DNA of 64,000 bases from Syntrophomonas sp. Lineage in GTDB: Bacteria > Bacillota > Syntrophomonadia > Syntrophomonadales > Syntrophomonadaceae. Of this stretch, positions 9,142 to 17,820 are shown piece after piece. The translations under genes and the position numbers were made by a program. The DNA is taken from assembly GCA_016841245.1 (NCBI GenBank), contig JAENZN010000005.1, forward strand, positions 62,001 through 126,000. Direction: 5' to 3'. The notes below the pieces were generated by a model, which was not told the DNA's origin, did not search any database, and was given only the letters and a program-made list of their open reading frames with translations. How positions within the stretch are numbered: position 1 is the stretch's first letter; each line of letters opens with the position of its first letter.

Positions 9142-12100
9142 TTACTTGTTTACAGGTTCATTGTCCAGAATAATTACTTTATTACTTCCAGAAAATTTGT
9201 ACATTACTTTATCTCTCCAATCATCAAAAATACTGTATATTACCGGCACAAACACCAGGGTAAGAACAGTGGATACCAGCAGACCACCTATTACAACCGT
9301 AGCCATAGGTGACATAGTTGAAGCTCCTTCATGTAATTCTAAAGCCAGGGGAAGCATTGCCAGCATAGTGCTGAGTGAAGTCATCAAAATAGGCCTGAGC
9401 CTCACCCGACCGGCTTCAATAATAGCTGCATCTTTTTTCATGCCTCTGTCACGCAGTTGCTTCAAGTAATCAATTAATACTATTGCATTGGCAACAACAA
9501 TACCCATTAACATTATAATTCCTAAAAACGAAGCAACACTTAAAGCCTTTCCAGTTACTGCCAAAGAAAGGATTGCTCCGATAATAGCCGTTGGCATGGT
9601 AAACATAATAATAAACGGATCGAAAAAAGATTCATACTGCACCACCATAACCACATAAACCATAACAATAGCTAAAATCAGGGCTGTAAGTAGGTTCGAG
9701 AAGCTTTCCTGCATGTTTTGATTAGCACCGCCAAAACTAATACTATAGCCATCGGGCAGATTCAATTCAGCAGTCTTGCTTCTAATTTCCTGGTTAACAC
9801 TATTATTATCCCGCCCAAAGATATCACCGGTAACCGAGACCTGGCGAACCTGATCAACACGACCAATCTCTACCGGAGCCCGGTCCAGGGTGAAGCTTGC
9901 CACATCTGACAACTTAATACTGGTACCGCTGGAATTGGTTATAGTCAAATCCATTAAATATTCTAAATCCTCCGATACATCTTTATAAGAAAGTGTAACA
10001 TCAATATCTTCACCATCATCAGTAAAAGTAGTGGCATCTACATCATTCATAACATTTTTAACTTCCAAGGCAATAGCTAGCGGAGTCAGGCCATACATAT
10101 CAGCCTTATCAACATCGATGTTCACTTTTACTTCCGGGTCTCCGTCAGTTAAAGAATTGCTTACATTTCGGGTACCGGAGATACTTTTTACAATGTCGGC
10201 CACTTCGGTTGCAATCTCTTTCAAAGTATCGAGATCATCTCCTTCGATTTCGACACTGATGTCATCACCGGTCATACTGCCCATGGTAGTACTTTTAGTA
10301 ATTTCAATTTTGGCACCCGCTATTGAAGTTACCGATTTTCTTAATTCCTCCATGATTTCATCGGTGCTTCTGTCTCCTTCAGACTCCTCAGCCAGGGCAG
10401 CAGTGATAGCGGCCTCATTACTGTTACTGCTGCTAAATATAAACCCAGAACTGCCTACCGTAGTGTAAACATCTTCCATTTCCGGGATCTCTAATAAAAT
10501 TTCTTCAACTTGAGCTACTATAGCATCGGTATCATCCAGGGAAGAACCTTTATCCGCTTCAATATCGATCGATATCTCTTCTGAGTCCGAGGAAGGGAAA
10601 AACTCTGCTCCTATAGTACCTATTGACAGCAGTGACAGCAGCATAAGAGCAATTACGGTAATAACCACTTTACTGCGATGATTTAAGGCCCAGGCTAAAA
10701 GATTCTTGTATTTTTCTCCTAAATTATCAATCTCATGGCCAAAACTTGCCACGATTCGAGAAAATATATTTTTGTGCGGATCAACTGGCTTCATAGCTCT
10801 ATCACTCAGGAATCGTGATGACAGCATGGGAATTACCGTTATAGCCACTATATAGGAACAGGCAATGGCAATACATATGGTTGCCGCCAGCGGCTTAAAC
10901 AGCATTCCGGTTATGCCTTCAACGGTCATCATAGGTAAAAATACTGCAAATAGAGTCAGGGTGGAAGCTAAAACCGCACCGCTAACTTCCTTTGCCCCCA
11001 AAATTGCTGCTTCTTTCATGGATAAACCTGAGCTTCGATGGCGGTGAATATTTTCATAAACAACAATAGAATCATCGATAATTCTACCAATTCCTAAAGC
11101 CAGACCTCCCAGGGTAATAATATTAACAGTATAACCAAGAAAATACATTCCGGTAAAGGTAGCAACAAGCGACAACGGTATGGAAATGAATATGATTACT
11201 GTACTTCGCCAGCTGCGCAGGAACAGCAGCAATACTATTGCCGCCAGTATAGCTCCTTCATATATCATGTGTTTGGTGGAATCGATAGATTCCTGAATAC
11301 TTTCAGATTGGTCGGAAATTATCTTATAGTGCAGCTCGCCGCCCAAATCCTGGCTTATCTGCTCTATTTCAGCCTTAACCTCGGTACATGCATCAACCGT
11401 ATTAGCGCCTGATTCTTTCTGACAGGATATACCAACTGCCGTATCTTTATTTATGCGGGTGTATTCAGTCATATCGGCAGCCGTATCTTTAATTGAGGCA
11501 ATGTCTCTTAGATGAATGGTGTCTCCTCCGGAAGTAGTTATGGGTACATTACCAATATCATCAACTTCGTCAAATTCCTGTATAGTGCGAATAGTATATT
11601 CGCGGTCTCCATATCTTAGAGATCCGGTTGAAATATCAAAGTTTTCAACAGCCATGAAATCTGCAATATCCGCTAAGGTTAAACCATAACTTTCCATTTT
11701 ATTTTCGTCCAGTTGTATTTGTATTTCCCGCTCCTGTCCCCCGCTTATGGAAACTGAAGCTATTTCGGAAATGCGCGATAAACGCGGTTCAATAGTATCT
11801 TCCGCCAAGCTTTGCAGTTCTGCCAGAGACATGTTGTCACCGGCTAAACTAATCTGAATAACCGCCTGTGAAGAGGAGTCAAATTTCATTATGGTGGGTT
11901 CCTCTGCATCATCCGGCAGACTGGATTCAATCTGTCCCACTTTGTCCCTTATGTCAAGAGCAGCTTGGTCCATATCTATACCGTAATCGAAGGTTATCAT
12001 TATCATAGATGAACTCGAGCTGGATGAAGATTCAATGGAGTCAACGTCACTCAGGCTGGCCAGAACAGATTCCAGTGGTTTAGTTACTTCTTCTTCAACT

Positions 12101-12276
12101 GTTTCTGGACTGGCACCGCTATATGTGGTCATAACAGTTACCATAGGCATTTCCATCTCAGGCATCTGATCAATAGATAGTTTAGATAGATTGAAAAAAC
12201 CTAGAAGAATAATGGCTAAGGCTAAAATGGTAACACTCGCCGGTCTGCTTACGGCAAATTTTGCTATTTTATCCAT
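9142..12276 (-). CDS. RND multidrug efflux transporter, HAE1/AcrB-like
   Basis: 1044 residues, the normal AcrB length, with twelve predicted helices and two large loops. N-terminal 'FAVSRPASVTILALAIILL', the helix 4 motif 'GLALGIGRIIDDSIVVYENI' region and the second-half 'GIIMLMGIVVANAIVLIDY' (one Asp in each repeat relay proton) are clear. In HAE1 pumps helix 4 normally reads 'GMVVDDAIVVVENI'; here 'GRIIDDSIVVYENI' keeps both Asp. It starts three bases after the fusion-protein stop. No outer membrane channel is near, as expected for a Firmicute. The Gly/Ser-rich porter domain gives no clue to substrate. Confidence 0.93.
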   Translation of the reverse strand: MDKIAKFAVSRPASVTILALAIILLGFFNLSKLSIDQMPEMEMPMVTVMTTYSGASPETVEEEVTKPLESVLASLSDVDSIESSSSSSSSMIMITFDYGIDMDQAALDIRDKVGQIESSLPDDAEEPTIMKFDSSSQAVIQISLAGDNMSLAELQSLAEDTIEPRLSRISEIASVSISGGQEREIQIQLDENKMESYGLTLADIADFMAVENFDISTGSLRYGDREYTIRTIQEFDEVDDIGNVPITTSGGDTIHLRDIASIKDTAADMTEYTRINKDTAVGISCQKESGANTVDACTEVKAEIEQISQDLGGELHYKIISDQSESIQESIDSTKHMIYEGAILAAIVLLLFLRSWRSTVIIFISIPLSLVATFTGMYFLGYTVNIITLGGLALGIGRIIDDSIVVYENIHRHRSSGLSMKEAAILGAKEVSGAVLASTLTLFAVFLPMMTVEGITGMLFKPLAATICIAIACSYIVAITVIPMLSSRFLSDRAMKPVDPHKNIFSRIVASFGHEIDNLGEKYKNLLAWALNHRSKVVITVIALMLLSLLSIGTIGAEFFPSSDSEEISIDIEADKGSSLDDTDAIVAQVEEILLEIPEMEDVYTTVGSSGFIFSSSNSNEAAITAALAEESEGDRSTDEIMEELRKSVTSIAGAKIEITKSTTMGSMTGDDISVEIEGDDLDTLKEIATEVADIVKSISGTRNVSNSLTDGDPEVKVNIDVDKADMYGLTPLAIALEVKNVMNDVDATTFTDDGEDIDVTLSYKDVSEDLEYLMDLTITNSSGTSIKLSDVASFTLDRAPVEIGRVDQVRQVSVTGDIFGRDNNSVNQEIRSKTAELNLPDGYSISFGGANQNMQESFSNLLTALILAIVMVYVVMVVQYESFFDPFIIMFTMPTAIIGAILSLAVTGKALSVASFLGIIMLMGIVVANAIVLIDYLKQLRDRGMKKDAAIIEAGRVRLRPILMTSLSTMLAMLPLALELHEGASTMSPMATVVIGGLLVSTVLTLVFVPVIYSIFDDWRDKVMYKFSGSNKVIILDNEPVNK

Positions 12277-12278
12277 TC

Positions 12279-13421
12279 TTATTCACCTTCTTCACTCTCG
12301 GTCGTCAGCAATGAACCATTGCTAATAAGGGTGTTGCCCAGAGTGATAACTTTATCACCTGCTTTTAATCCAGATAAAACCTGTATATAGTTATTATCAT
12401 TTATTCCTGTTTCTACTTCTGTTCTTGCGGCCCGACTTTCATCATCCACCGTATATACAATATTAACTCCATTATCCGGTATTATGGCTGATAGCGGAAT
12501 ACAAAGTGCATTTTGCACACCGCTGGTGTGGATCATAATTTCCGCATACATACCGGATTTAATTTTTCCTGCGGAGTTATCAACAGTAACGGTAATCGGA
12601 TACATATCCGAAGAGGAATTTAGTACTGTAGCAATGCTGCTTACTGTGCCAGTAAAAGCATCCTCACTTACAGATTCAACATAAACATCAACCTGCGTAT
12701 TTAGCTCAATTTTGGTTATATCTGATTCTCCAACCATAATTTCTGCTTGCAATTGCTGAGGATCACTGATTACTGCTACAGTTGAGGAAGTAGTAACATA
12801 GTCGCCCACGGATACATCAATTCGGCCGACCGCTCCACTTACCGGAGCAGTAATATTGCAATAAGCAACCTGTTCCTGGACTGAAAGTAGTGAGGCTTCA
12901 GCTTGCGCTACAGCGGCCTCTACTGATCCTGACTGCAAAGAAGAGTATTCATCTTCAGCAGTTTCCAGTTCCAACAGAGTTACTGCTCCATTGTCATATA
13001 ATTCTTTAGTCCGTTCATAATTTTTGCGGGCAGCTTCCAGGCTAATTTCATTATTAGCCTGATTTGCCCTGGCTGAAGCTACCTGAGCTTCGGCCTGCTT
13101 TAATGAGGGCTGCAGGCTGCTGCTGTCCAAAATCATTAAAGTCTCACCTGCCATGACTTCTTGACCTTCTGCCACTTGTATAGATATTACCTGCTCACTT
13201 GTTTTCGGGAATACCTCAACTTCGCTGCGGGCTTTTAACCTGCCGCTGTAACTGGTACTTTTATAGATATCCCGTTGCTCTGCGGTTACAGTATTTACCG
13301 TAATAGCAGATTCTGATATTGCTTCAGTCATTTCCTTTCCACAGCCGGAAATAATCAATAAAGAACCGAGTAGTAGTATTGTTACAAAATGTAAAATACT
13401 GCTTTGTTTCTTGCTTATCAC
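12279..13421 (-). CDS. RND membrane fusion protein (periplasmic adaptor-like lipoprotein)
   Basis: 380 residues. Lipoprotein signal with lipobox 'LLIISGCGKE', a biotinyl-lipoyl-like domain split by an alpha-helical hairpin ('KQAEAQVASARANQANNE' onward), a beta barrel and a membrane-proximal domain. It anchors to the outer face of the membrane and works with the RND pump. GTG start with AGGAGG nine bases upstream. First gene of the MFP-RND-(regulator)-(kinase) run. The coiled hairpin is short, which fits a pump that needs no TolC. Confidence 0.9.
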   Translation of the reverse strand: MISKKQSSILHFVTILLLGSLLIISGCGKEMTEAISESAITVNTVTAEQRDIYKSTSYSGRLKARSEVEVFPKTSEQVISIQVAEGQEVMAGETLMILDSSSLQPSLKQAEAQVASARANQANNEISLEAARKNYERTKELYDNGAVTLLELETAEDEYSSLQSGSVEAAVAQAEASLLSVQEQVAYCNITAPVSGAVGRIDVSVGDYVTTSSTVAVISDPQQLQAEIMVGESDITKIELNTQVDVYVESVSEDAFTGTVSSIATVLNSSSDMYPITVTVDNSAGKIKSGMYAEIMIHTSGVQNALCIPLSAIIPDNGVNIVYTVDDESRAARTEVETGINDNNYIQVLSGLKAGDKVITLGNTLISNGSLLTTESEEGE

Positions 13422-13609
13422 CAGATAATTCCTCCTATGCTTTTTTGTTCTTTAATTTGAGTAATATAGAACTGTACAAAAACAATTGTAACTTTCAAAT
13501 CTTTATTTTTCCTTAAGCGGTAAGGAGAATAATAGTACAAAAATTATCTTCAATTTTAGATCCATTTTTCGAGAAGCTTTATTAAGATGACACCATTCTT
13601 TCTCTTGAC

Positions 13610-13831
13610 AACTTCAATGCCCAGATGCGTCCGGGAGAAATCCGCAGATACTGCCAACTCGATGACAATTCCCAGCAGGTTTTTAAAAAGGCTTTCAATA
13701 CCTTGAATATGAGTGCTCGGGCTTACGATCGGATACTAAAGGTAGCCCGTTCCATAGCCGATCTGGAAAATTCGGGTAATATTACCCTCCACCACCTGTC
13801 AGAAGCACTGCGCTATAGGAGCCTGGACAGG
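13610..13831 (+). pseudogene. Second copy of the comM 3' end (222-bp direct repeat)
   Basis: Aligns without gaps to 6352-6573 with 12 mismatches. Ten of them are silent in the comM frame; the other two change a neighbouring Asp-Thr to Gly-Asn. It begins at '(A)ACTTCAATGCCCAG' and stops four codons before the comM stop, where it runs into 'IFYIKVVFNGR' and a stop. An 80-codon frame exists but it lacks a ribosome site and the ATPase domain, so it is a fragment. Together with comM it brackets the RAYT relic and the whole efflux cassette. Confidence 0.9.
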
Positions 13832-13856
13832 ATTTTTTATATTAAGGTGGTATTCA

Positions 13857-14231
13857 ATGGCAGATAGTCTGTTATCTTGGTCAACATTAATAACTTTATC
13901 GGGAGCTGCCATGATGACCTTTTTGCTCGTATTATATACTGACAAATTAGTGGACTCCTGGTGGAAATGGGGAACAGACTTATATGCGGCAGCATGGGCC
14001 TTTATAATACTGGTTATTGCCAATATTGCGACAGGTGGAGATTGTAAGGATTGGAGGCTATATTGTCTAGCATTTTTTAATTCTTTCCTTGTAGCAGCTT
14101 CGGCCGGTAAGTTGAGGGACAAGTCCATAGCCGAGGATGAAAAAAAGAAACAGAGAAATGCAGAAAAAATAAACGAAAGCGGAGAGTCAGTGATCACTAA
14201 AGAAGGAGAATCGGTCCATTGGGATAAATAA
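13857..14231 (+). CDS. Small membrane protein of unknown function
   Basis: 124 residues. Hydrophobic helices at about 8-28 and 42-60 and a weaker one at 70-83, then a strongly charged tail ('EDEKKKQRNAEKINE'). The shape recalls phage-type holins or small anchors, but no family is recognised. AAGGTGG lies six bases before the ATG, inside the sequence that follows the comM fragment, and an intrinsic terminator follows, so it is very likely a real transcribed gene. Confidence 0.6.
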   Translation: MADSLLSWSTLITLSGAAMMTFLLVLYTDKLVDSWWKWGTDLYAAAWAFIILVIANIATGGDCKDWRLYCLAFFNSFLVAASAGKLRDKSIAEDEKKKQRNAEKINESGESVITKEGESVHWDK

Positions 14232-14250
14232 ACACTATTAGCTAAATCCA

Positions 14251-14280
14251 GGACCGGGTGTAATGCCCGGTTCTTTTTAT
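14251..14280 (+). terminator. Intrinsic terminator after the small membrane protein
   Basis: Stem ACCGGG/CCCGGT with a seven-base loop, followed by TCTTTTTAT. Confidence 0.8.
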
Positions 14281-14432
14281 GGTTTATGGGGAATTATGTA
14301 AGTGAGTATCAACATTTCCACATTATTTTTTCATATTTATTCGGAATTTCTTACTTATAATGTATTTACAGCAAAACGTTGGGCAATAAAGCCAAGCTGA
14401 TTAAGATAGATTTATACCCTTCCCTTTCTCCT

Positions 14433-14463
14433 CTAAATAGGCTCCATATCGGGGCCTATTTAG
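14433..14463. repeat. Inverted repeat in the spacer before exoD
   Basis: Arms CTAAATAGG and CCTATTTAG, extended by partial pairing of CTCC with GGGG. No T run follows. The rest of 14281-14702 is AT-rich and shows nothing recognisable apart from possible promoter-like TATAAT stretches. Confidence 0.5.
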
Positions 14464-14702
14464 CCATTAACGATTAATAAAACATCCAATTGCTAATGTT
14501 TTGTTCTCCCGGTAAAGTCTTGCTTTTCATTTGAATAGTCACTAAAAATTCAGCTTCTGGTACTTGAGTTTGAAGGGTGCCCACTCATAGCAGAAGTATT
14601 GGGAGAGTGAAGAGTTTAAGTATAATTCACAAATTTGTGTTATATGATAAAATATAAATAAATTATTAATCACAATTCCATGAGAAAGGAATCTATTATT
14701 AA

Positions 14703-15305
14703 ATGAACTGGATGTCAGGACATGAAACACCAAGCAAAATAATTCGAAATACTATATCAAATAGAGAATCCAGACTTACAGTCGAAGATTTAATCAAAGC
14801 TTTTGGTTCTCAAAGTTTTAGTTTGATGCTTATAGTTATAGCATTGCCATTAACGATACCTCTGCCCCCAGGAATAGGTTTTATCCCAGCAGCTCTTCTT
14901 TGTGTTTGGTCCCTTCAGCGTACATTAGGGAGAACACATTTGTGGGTACCTAAAGCAATTGGTAAACGAGAGATATCTGAGGCGCTTATTATGAAAATTG
15001 AAACCAAAGCGTTACCTTTGTGCGAAAAACTAGAAAAACGCTTTTTAAATAATGGTCTATCAGTTGCACTTAACGAATTGGAAATTAGACTTGCATCGTT
15101 GGCAGTAGTCTTCTTAAGCATGCTAATTATGATACCAACCCCCTTTTTGAACAGCATTCCGGCTATATTAATAATCTTTATGGAATTAACTATCTTAAAC
15201 AGTAATCGTAAATTACTATGGATTAACATGAGCCTTGGCTTATTGGCTTTGGGCTTTATCGGATCTACTTTATACATAGGCTCTGAAGCCTTATTTCAAG
15301 ATTGA
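14703..15305 (+). CDS. ExoD family membrane protein
   Basis: 200 residues matching the exopolysaccharide synthesis ExoD family: 'LTVEDLIKAFGSQSFSLMLI' near the N-terminus, the family's 'ALPLTIPLPPGIG' and paired C-terminal helices ('LASLAVVFLSMLIMIPTP'). Four or so membrane segments. ExoD was first linked to exopolysaccharide and alkaline tolerance in rhizobia; the biochemical role is unknown. AAAGGA lies about 15 bases before the ATG, a weak site. It stands alone between gene relics. Confidence 0.8.
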   Translation: MNWMSGHETPSKIIRNTISNRESRLTVEDLIKAFGSQSFSLMLIVIALPLTIPLPPGIGFIPAALLCVWSLQRTLGRTHLWVPKAIGKREISEALIMKIETKALPLCEKLEKRFLNNGLSVALNELEIRLASLAVVFLSMLIMIPTPFLNSIPAILIIFMELTILNSNRKLLWINMSLGLLALGFIGSTLYIGSEALFQD

Positions 15306-15317
15306 AGCAAGGGTGAG

Positions 15318-15337
15318 GCAAGGGGACGGTTCTTGAA
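15318..15337. repeat. Short dispersed element, copy 1 (AGGGGACGGTTCTTGA type)
   Basis: Reads GCAAGGGGACGGTTCTTGAA. Related sequence recurs at 17730-17752 (opposite strand) and 20960-20977, and in degenerate form at the 3' end of the RAYT relic (6660-6690). It sits directly after the exoD stop. Confidence 0.5.
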
Positions 15338-15364
15338 GGGGTCAATCGGAAGTTTTGCGCACGA

Positions 15365-15405
15365 AAAGGACTCAACTATCGTTTTAGGCGATCTTTGAGT
15401 CCTTT
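15365..15405. repeat. Perfect 11-bp inverted repeat at the edge of the IS91 relic
   Basis: Arms AAAGGACTCAA and TTGAGTCCTTT with a 19-base loop. Its place just past the transposase C-terminal end suggests an end of the mobile element or a terminator that protected it. Confidence 0.6.
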
Positions 15406-15490
15406 AAACAGCCTGCGTAAAATTTTTGATTGCCCAGAAGAATGAAGTCGCGTTTAGGATAAGGTATGGGGTTTCAATTTTCTTGTTTCC

Positions 15491-15736
15491 CTATGGGATG
15501 AGTAAAATGAATAGCATTTCGTCCATTTCGGGGGAATTCATGCGCTTGTTATTGGGAAAACCACTCATTTTAAGTATACTTTGCCTGGCAGAAGGACTAT
15601 TGCTTAGTTTTCTGCATAACGCAAGTTTGGTCTTCTTGTTTCGATTGGCTAGAAGTCCATAGTACCTGATCTTTACAACCCCCCGGGGTAAGATATGCAT
15701 CAGAAAACGTCTTATGAATTCCACTCCCGGCAAGGT
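15491..15736 (-). pseudogene. IS91-family (Y2) transposase, C-terminal fragment
   Basis: The minus-strand frame contains 'GVEFIRRFLMHILPRGV' and 'KIRYYGLLANRNKKTKLALC', the well-conserved C-terminal block of IS91-type rolling-circle transposases (Y2_Tnp). The catalytic HUH and double-Tyr parts are absent. At its 5' side it is joined directly to a recombinase fragment, so the middle of the element has been deleted. Confidence 0.75.
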
Positions 15737-15945
15737 AAATTAGTAGTTGAGTTCAGTATAGCCAGGACTTCATCTTTGGGTGGGATAACCGGGAAATAAT
15801 GCTTTCGTTTCATCCGCGGAATTTTCTTAGTATACCATTCCTTGTCTAATACATGGGTGTAGAAGAACTTAATAGCGGAAATATAGTTGTTGATGGTTCC
15901 TCCTGTGAGGCCTTTTTAATACAGGCGGTCATATATTGAAAACCC
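15737..15945 (-). pseudogene. Tyrosine recombinase fragment (IS91-associated integrase)
   Basis: Reads 'GGTINNYISAIKFFYTHVLD', 'WYTKKIPRMKRKHYFP' and 'KDEVLAILNSTTNL', the SAM-like N-terminal core-binding domain of XerD-type recombinases that accompany IS91 elements. There is an in-frame TAA just upstream ('RLY*KGLTGG') and the catalytic domain is gone: at 'TTNL' the frame passes straight into transposase sequence. A deletion inside one IS91-type element explains both fragments. Confidence 0.7.
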
Positions 15946-15992
15946 AATAATTATTGATGCTCCCTTAAGTCTACCTGTTACATTAGTATTAA

Positions 15993-16637
15993 CTATTTGG
16001 CATAATCTTTAATTTCCACCACAGCATTTTCCCTCAAAGTATTGTAAAACTTGTTAAAAGCCTTTATTTGTTCTTGATTTAGTTCACTGGAACTCAATTT
16101 ATTATCAGATTCCCATTCAACTTCGTCATATATCTTTTGCCTTAGTAAACCAACGTGCATTGTTTCTTGATACATAGGTATCATTTGTTCAAAATACTCA
16201 TCTACAGTCAAGCCTAAACCGCTAATATACTCAAACAAATCTACTGCAAAAGGGTCCTCCTCATCAGCAAGAAATGCCTGCTTTAGTTGCTCAGTATATT
16301 TTTGGGCCTCATCAAAATCCACATCAATACCCTGGTTTATAGCTTCTTGATATAATATTTCATGTCGGATGGCGGCTTCTATGATATCTTTTTCAGATGC
16401 ACTAGGATTATATGTCATATAGGAATCCTTTAAATTTCGCATATCTCCAACAGTAATTGTATTGTCATTTACTATTAGTGCAGCATCTTCTTTATCTTCC
16501 ATCTGCTCATTTAGGACTACCTTTTCGCCTAGTGCTGTGCCAGGCGATTGTGCAATAACTTTATCTTTTTGCCATATACCAATACCACAAATTAATGCTA
16601 GTGATATTATTACAATAATGCCTTTTTTTATTTTCAT
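15993..16637 (-). CDS. SurA_N-like membrane-anchored protein, no rotamase domain
   Basis: About 214 residues. N-terminal signal anchor (MKIKKGIIVIISLALICGIG), then a SurA_N-like chaperone module: 'ALIVNDNTITVGDMRNLK', 'IIEAAIRHEILYQEAINQG', 'YFEQMIPMYQETM'. In PrsA/SurA proteins this is followed by a parvulin domain; here the protein ends in a short helix, so it resembles the catalysis-free SurA_N_3 proteins of Firmicutes. The ATG at 16637 has AAAGG nine bases upstream and is preferred to a TTG at 16646. Probably extracytoplasmic; function unknown. Confidence 0.65.
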   Translation of the reverse strand: MKIKKGIIVIISLALICGIGIWQKDKVIAQSPGTALGEKVVLNEQMEDKEDAALIVNDNTITVGDMRNLKDSYMTYNPSASEKDIIEAAIRHEILYQEAINQGIDVDFDEAQKYTEQLKQAFLADEEDPFAVDLFEYISGLGLTVDEYFEQMIPMYQETMHVGLLRQKIYDEVEWESDNKLSSSELNQEQIKAFNKFYNTLRENAVVEIKDYAK

Positions 16638-16763
16638 TAATATCAACCTTTCTCTAATATCTAGTGTAGATCATTCTACACCGTTTTAATAGATTACATA
16701 TAATTAATGTAATCTGAGATTTTTCACATAAGTTTGCCTCTCAGTACAAAAAACAATTAACTC

Positions 16764-16984
16764 TTAGAAAGAAAATGCTAGTGTTTTACCATAAACAGGT
16801 AATACATTTTCGCCACTATACAACTGTATATAAGGATTTGCGTTTAACGTAGCAGTACTTAGCGAATCAATATTAAAATTGTCATCATCACAGTATAGAT
16901 CCCATTTTCTCATTCTTTCTAAATATTGATAAATTAGAGTGTGCTTAGTCAAATCAGTTTGATATATAGTACTACTATTATCGA
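16764..16984 (-). pseudogene. C-terminal fragment of an unknown protein
   Basis: A minus-strand frame without ribosome site ('YQYLERMRKWDLYCDDDNFN...YIQLYSGENVLPVYGK') that is open upstream until a stop at about 16988. That is the same spot where a histidine-kinase fragment starts on the plus strand, so the point is a rearrangement junction. I do not recognise the family. Confidence 0.3.
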
Positions 16985-17175
16985 ATCACCCCAGAGTTGG
17001 AATTGAATTTATGCAAGATCATGAATTTTACGTAGTCTATATCTATAACAATGGTGCAACCATACCGCAAAAAGTTGATATATTTGAAGCTGGTTTCAGT
17101 ACAAAAGAATCCGAATCTCGTGGGTATGGACTATATATAGTAAAAAAACTGCTTGAAAAATACAATGGACAAATA
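16981..17175 (+). pseudogene. AgrC-like (GHKL) histidine kinase, C-terminal ATPase fragment
   Basis: Reads 'GIEFMQDHEFYVVYIYNNG', 'FEAGFSTKE' and 'SRGYGLYIVKKLLEKYNGQI', that is the N box remainder, D/G1 box, and G2 box of a HATPase_c_5 domain as in AgrC-type peptide sensors. Everything N-terminal is missing, and after 'NGQI' the same frame enters AgrB sequence. Confidence 0.7.
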
Positions 17176-17643
17176 TTGTTAGGTGTTTTAAAAACAACGT
17201 TAGTTTTCCTGGTGGCATTTGCTCCATTCAGATGTTTTGGCGGGGGTACCCATCTGAGTTCGGGAAAACGATGCGTGTTGGTTAGTACAGTTATGTTTAT
17301 TGCTTTTGGGTATTTAAGTTGCATTGTAATATCAAAGCATTTCTTAATTATCTTAGTAATAATCACGATATTGTTAGGGCTATATACTACCATAAGGTGG
17401 GTGCCAGCAGGTAGGCTAAAACGACCTATTACTGATAAAAGGATTCAGTATATGCAAAAGGTGAATATGTTTGTTGCTTTATTTATGCAGCAGCAGCCTT
17501 AATATTGATCAAAGCAGGAAACTTAAGCAATACTTTTGCATTAACCTTAGGAGCAATGGTAAGTTGGTGCTAATTACTCCACTGGGTTACAGTCTCATTG
17601 GAGCTTTTTTCTTCTCTATGAATCAGATGTCCCAGAAGCTTTA
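17176..17643 (+). pseudogene. AgrB-like autoinducer-processing protease, truncated and frameshifted
   Basis: The frame keeps the AgrB core 'FRCFGGGTHLSSGKRC' with the catalytic His and Cys seven residues apart as in AgrB, followed by the transmembrane part. Helix 1 is lost at the fusion point. A one-base shift near 17480 moves the sequence to 'YAAAALILIKAGNLSNTF', and a second shift near 17565 to 'LITPLGYSLIGAFFF', the usual AgrB end. AgrB cuts the AgrD propeptide in the membrane; this copy cannot be made as one protein. Confidence 0.75.
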
Positions 17644-17668
17644 GAAAAATAAACAAGAAGAAGGGTTT

Positions 17669-17730
17669 ATGTTGTTTGAAGTTTTAATCCTCGAAGATGT
17701 AGAATACAACCGTGAATTTTTCAGTGGTCT
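17669..17730 (+). pseudogene. AgrA/LytTR-type response regulator, first 20 codons only
   Basis: ATG followed by 'LFEVLILEDVEYNREFF', the acidic pocket start of a receiver domain. It then breaks off at a copy of the dispersed short element (17730-17752) and the frame becomes meaningless. GAAGAAGGG lies upstream of the ATG. It completes a wrecked agr-type set with the two preceding relics. Confidence 0.55.
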
Positions 17731-17752
17731 CGAACCGTTCCCTTGCTTCCCC
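17730..17752. repeat. Short dispersed element, copy 2 (inverted)
   Basis: TCGAACCGTTCCCTTGCTTC is the reverse-complement form of the element at 15318-15337. It lies exactly where the response regulator fragment breaks off. Confidence 0.45.
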
Positions 17753-17820
17753 TTGCTTGTTAAGAGAAAAGTTGTTATATTTCGTAAAGTGACGATATAT
17801 ACTGAGAAGGAGGTGTTGAC

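Noticed and set aside
13625-13867. 80-codon frame as an independent gene
   Set aside because: It is only the comM tail copy, without ribosome site or ATPase domain.
15426-15662. 78-codon plus-strand frame
   Set aside because: Opposite a recognisable IS91 transposase fragment; no family and no ribosome site.
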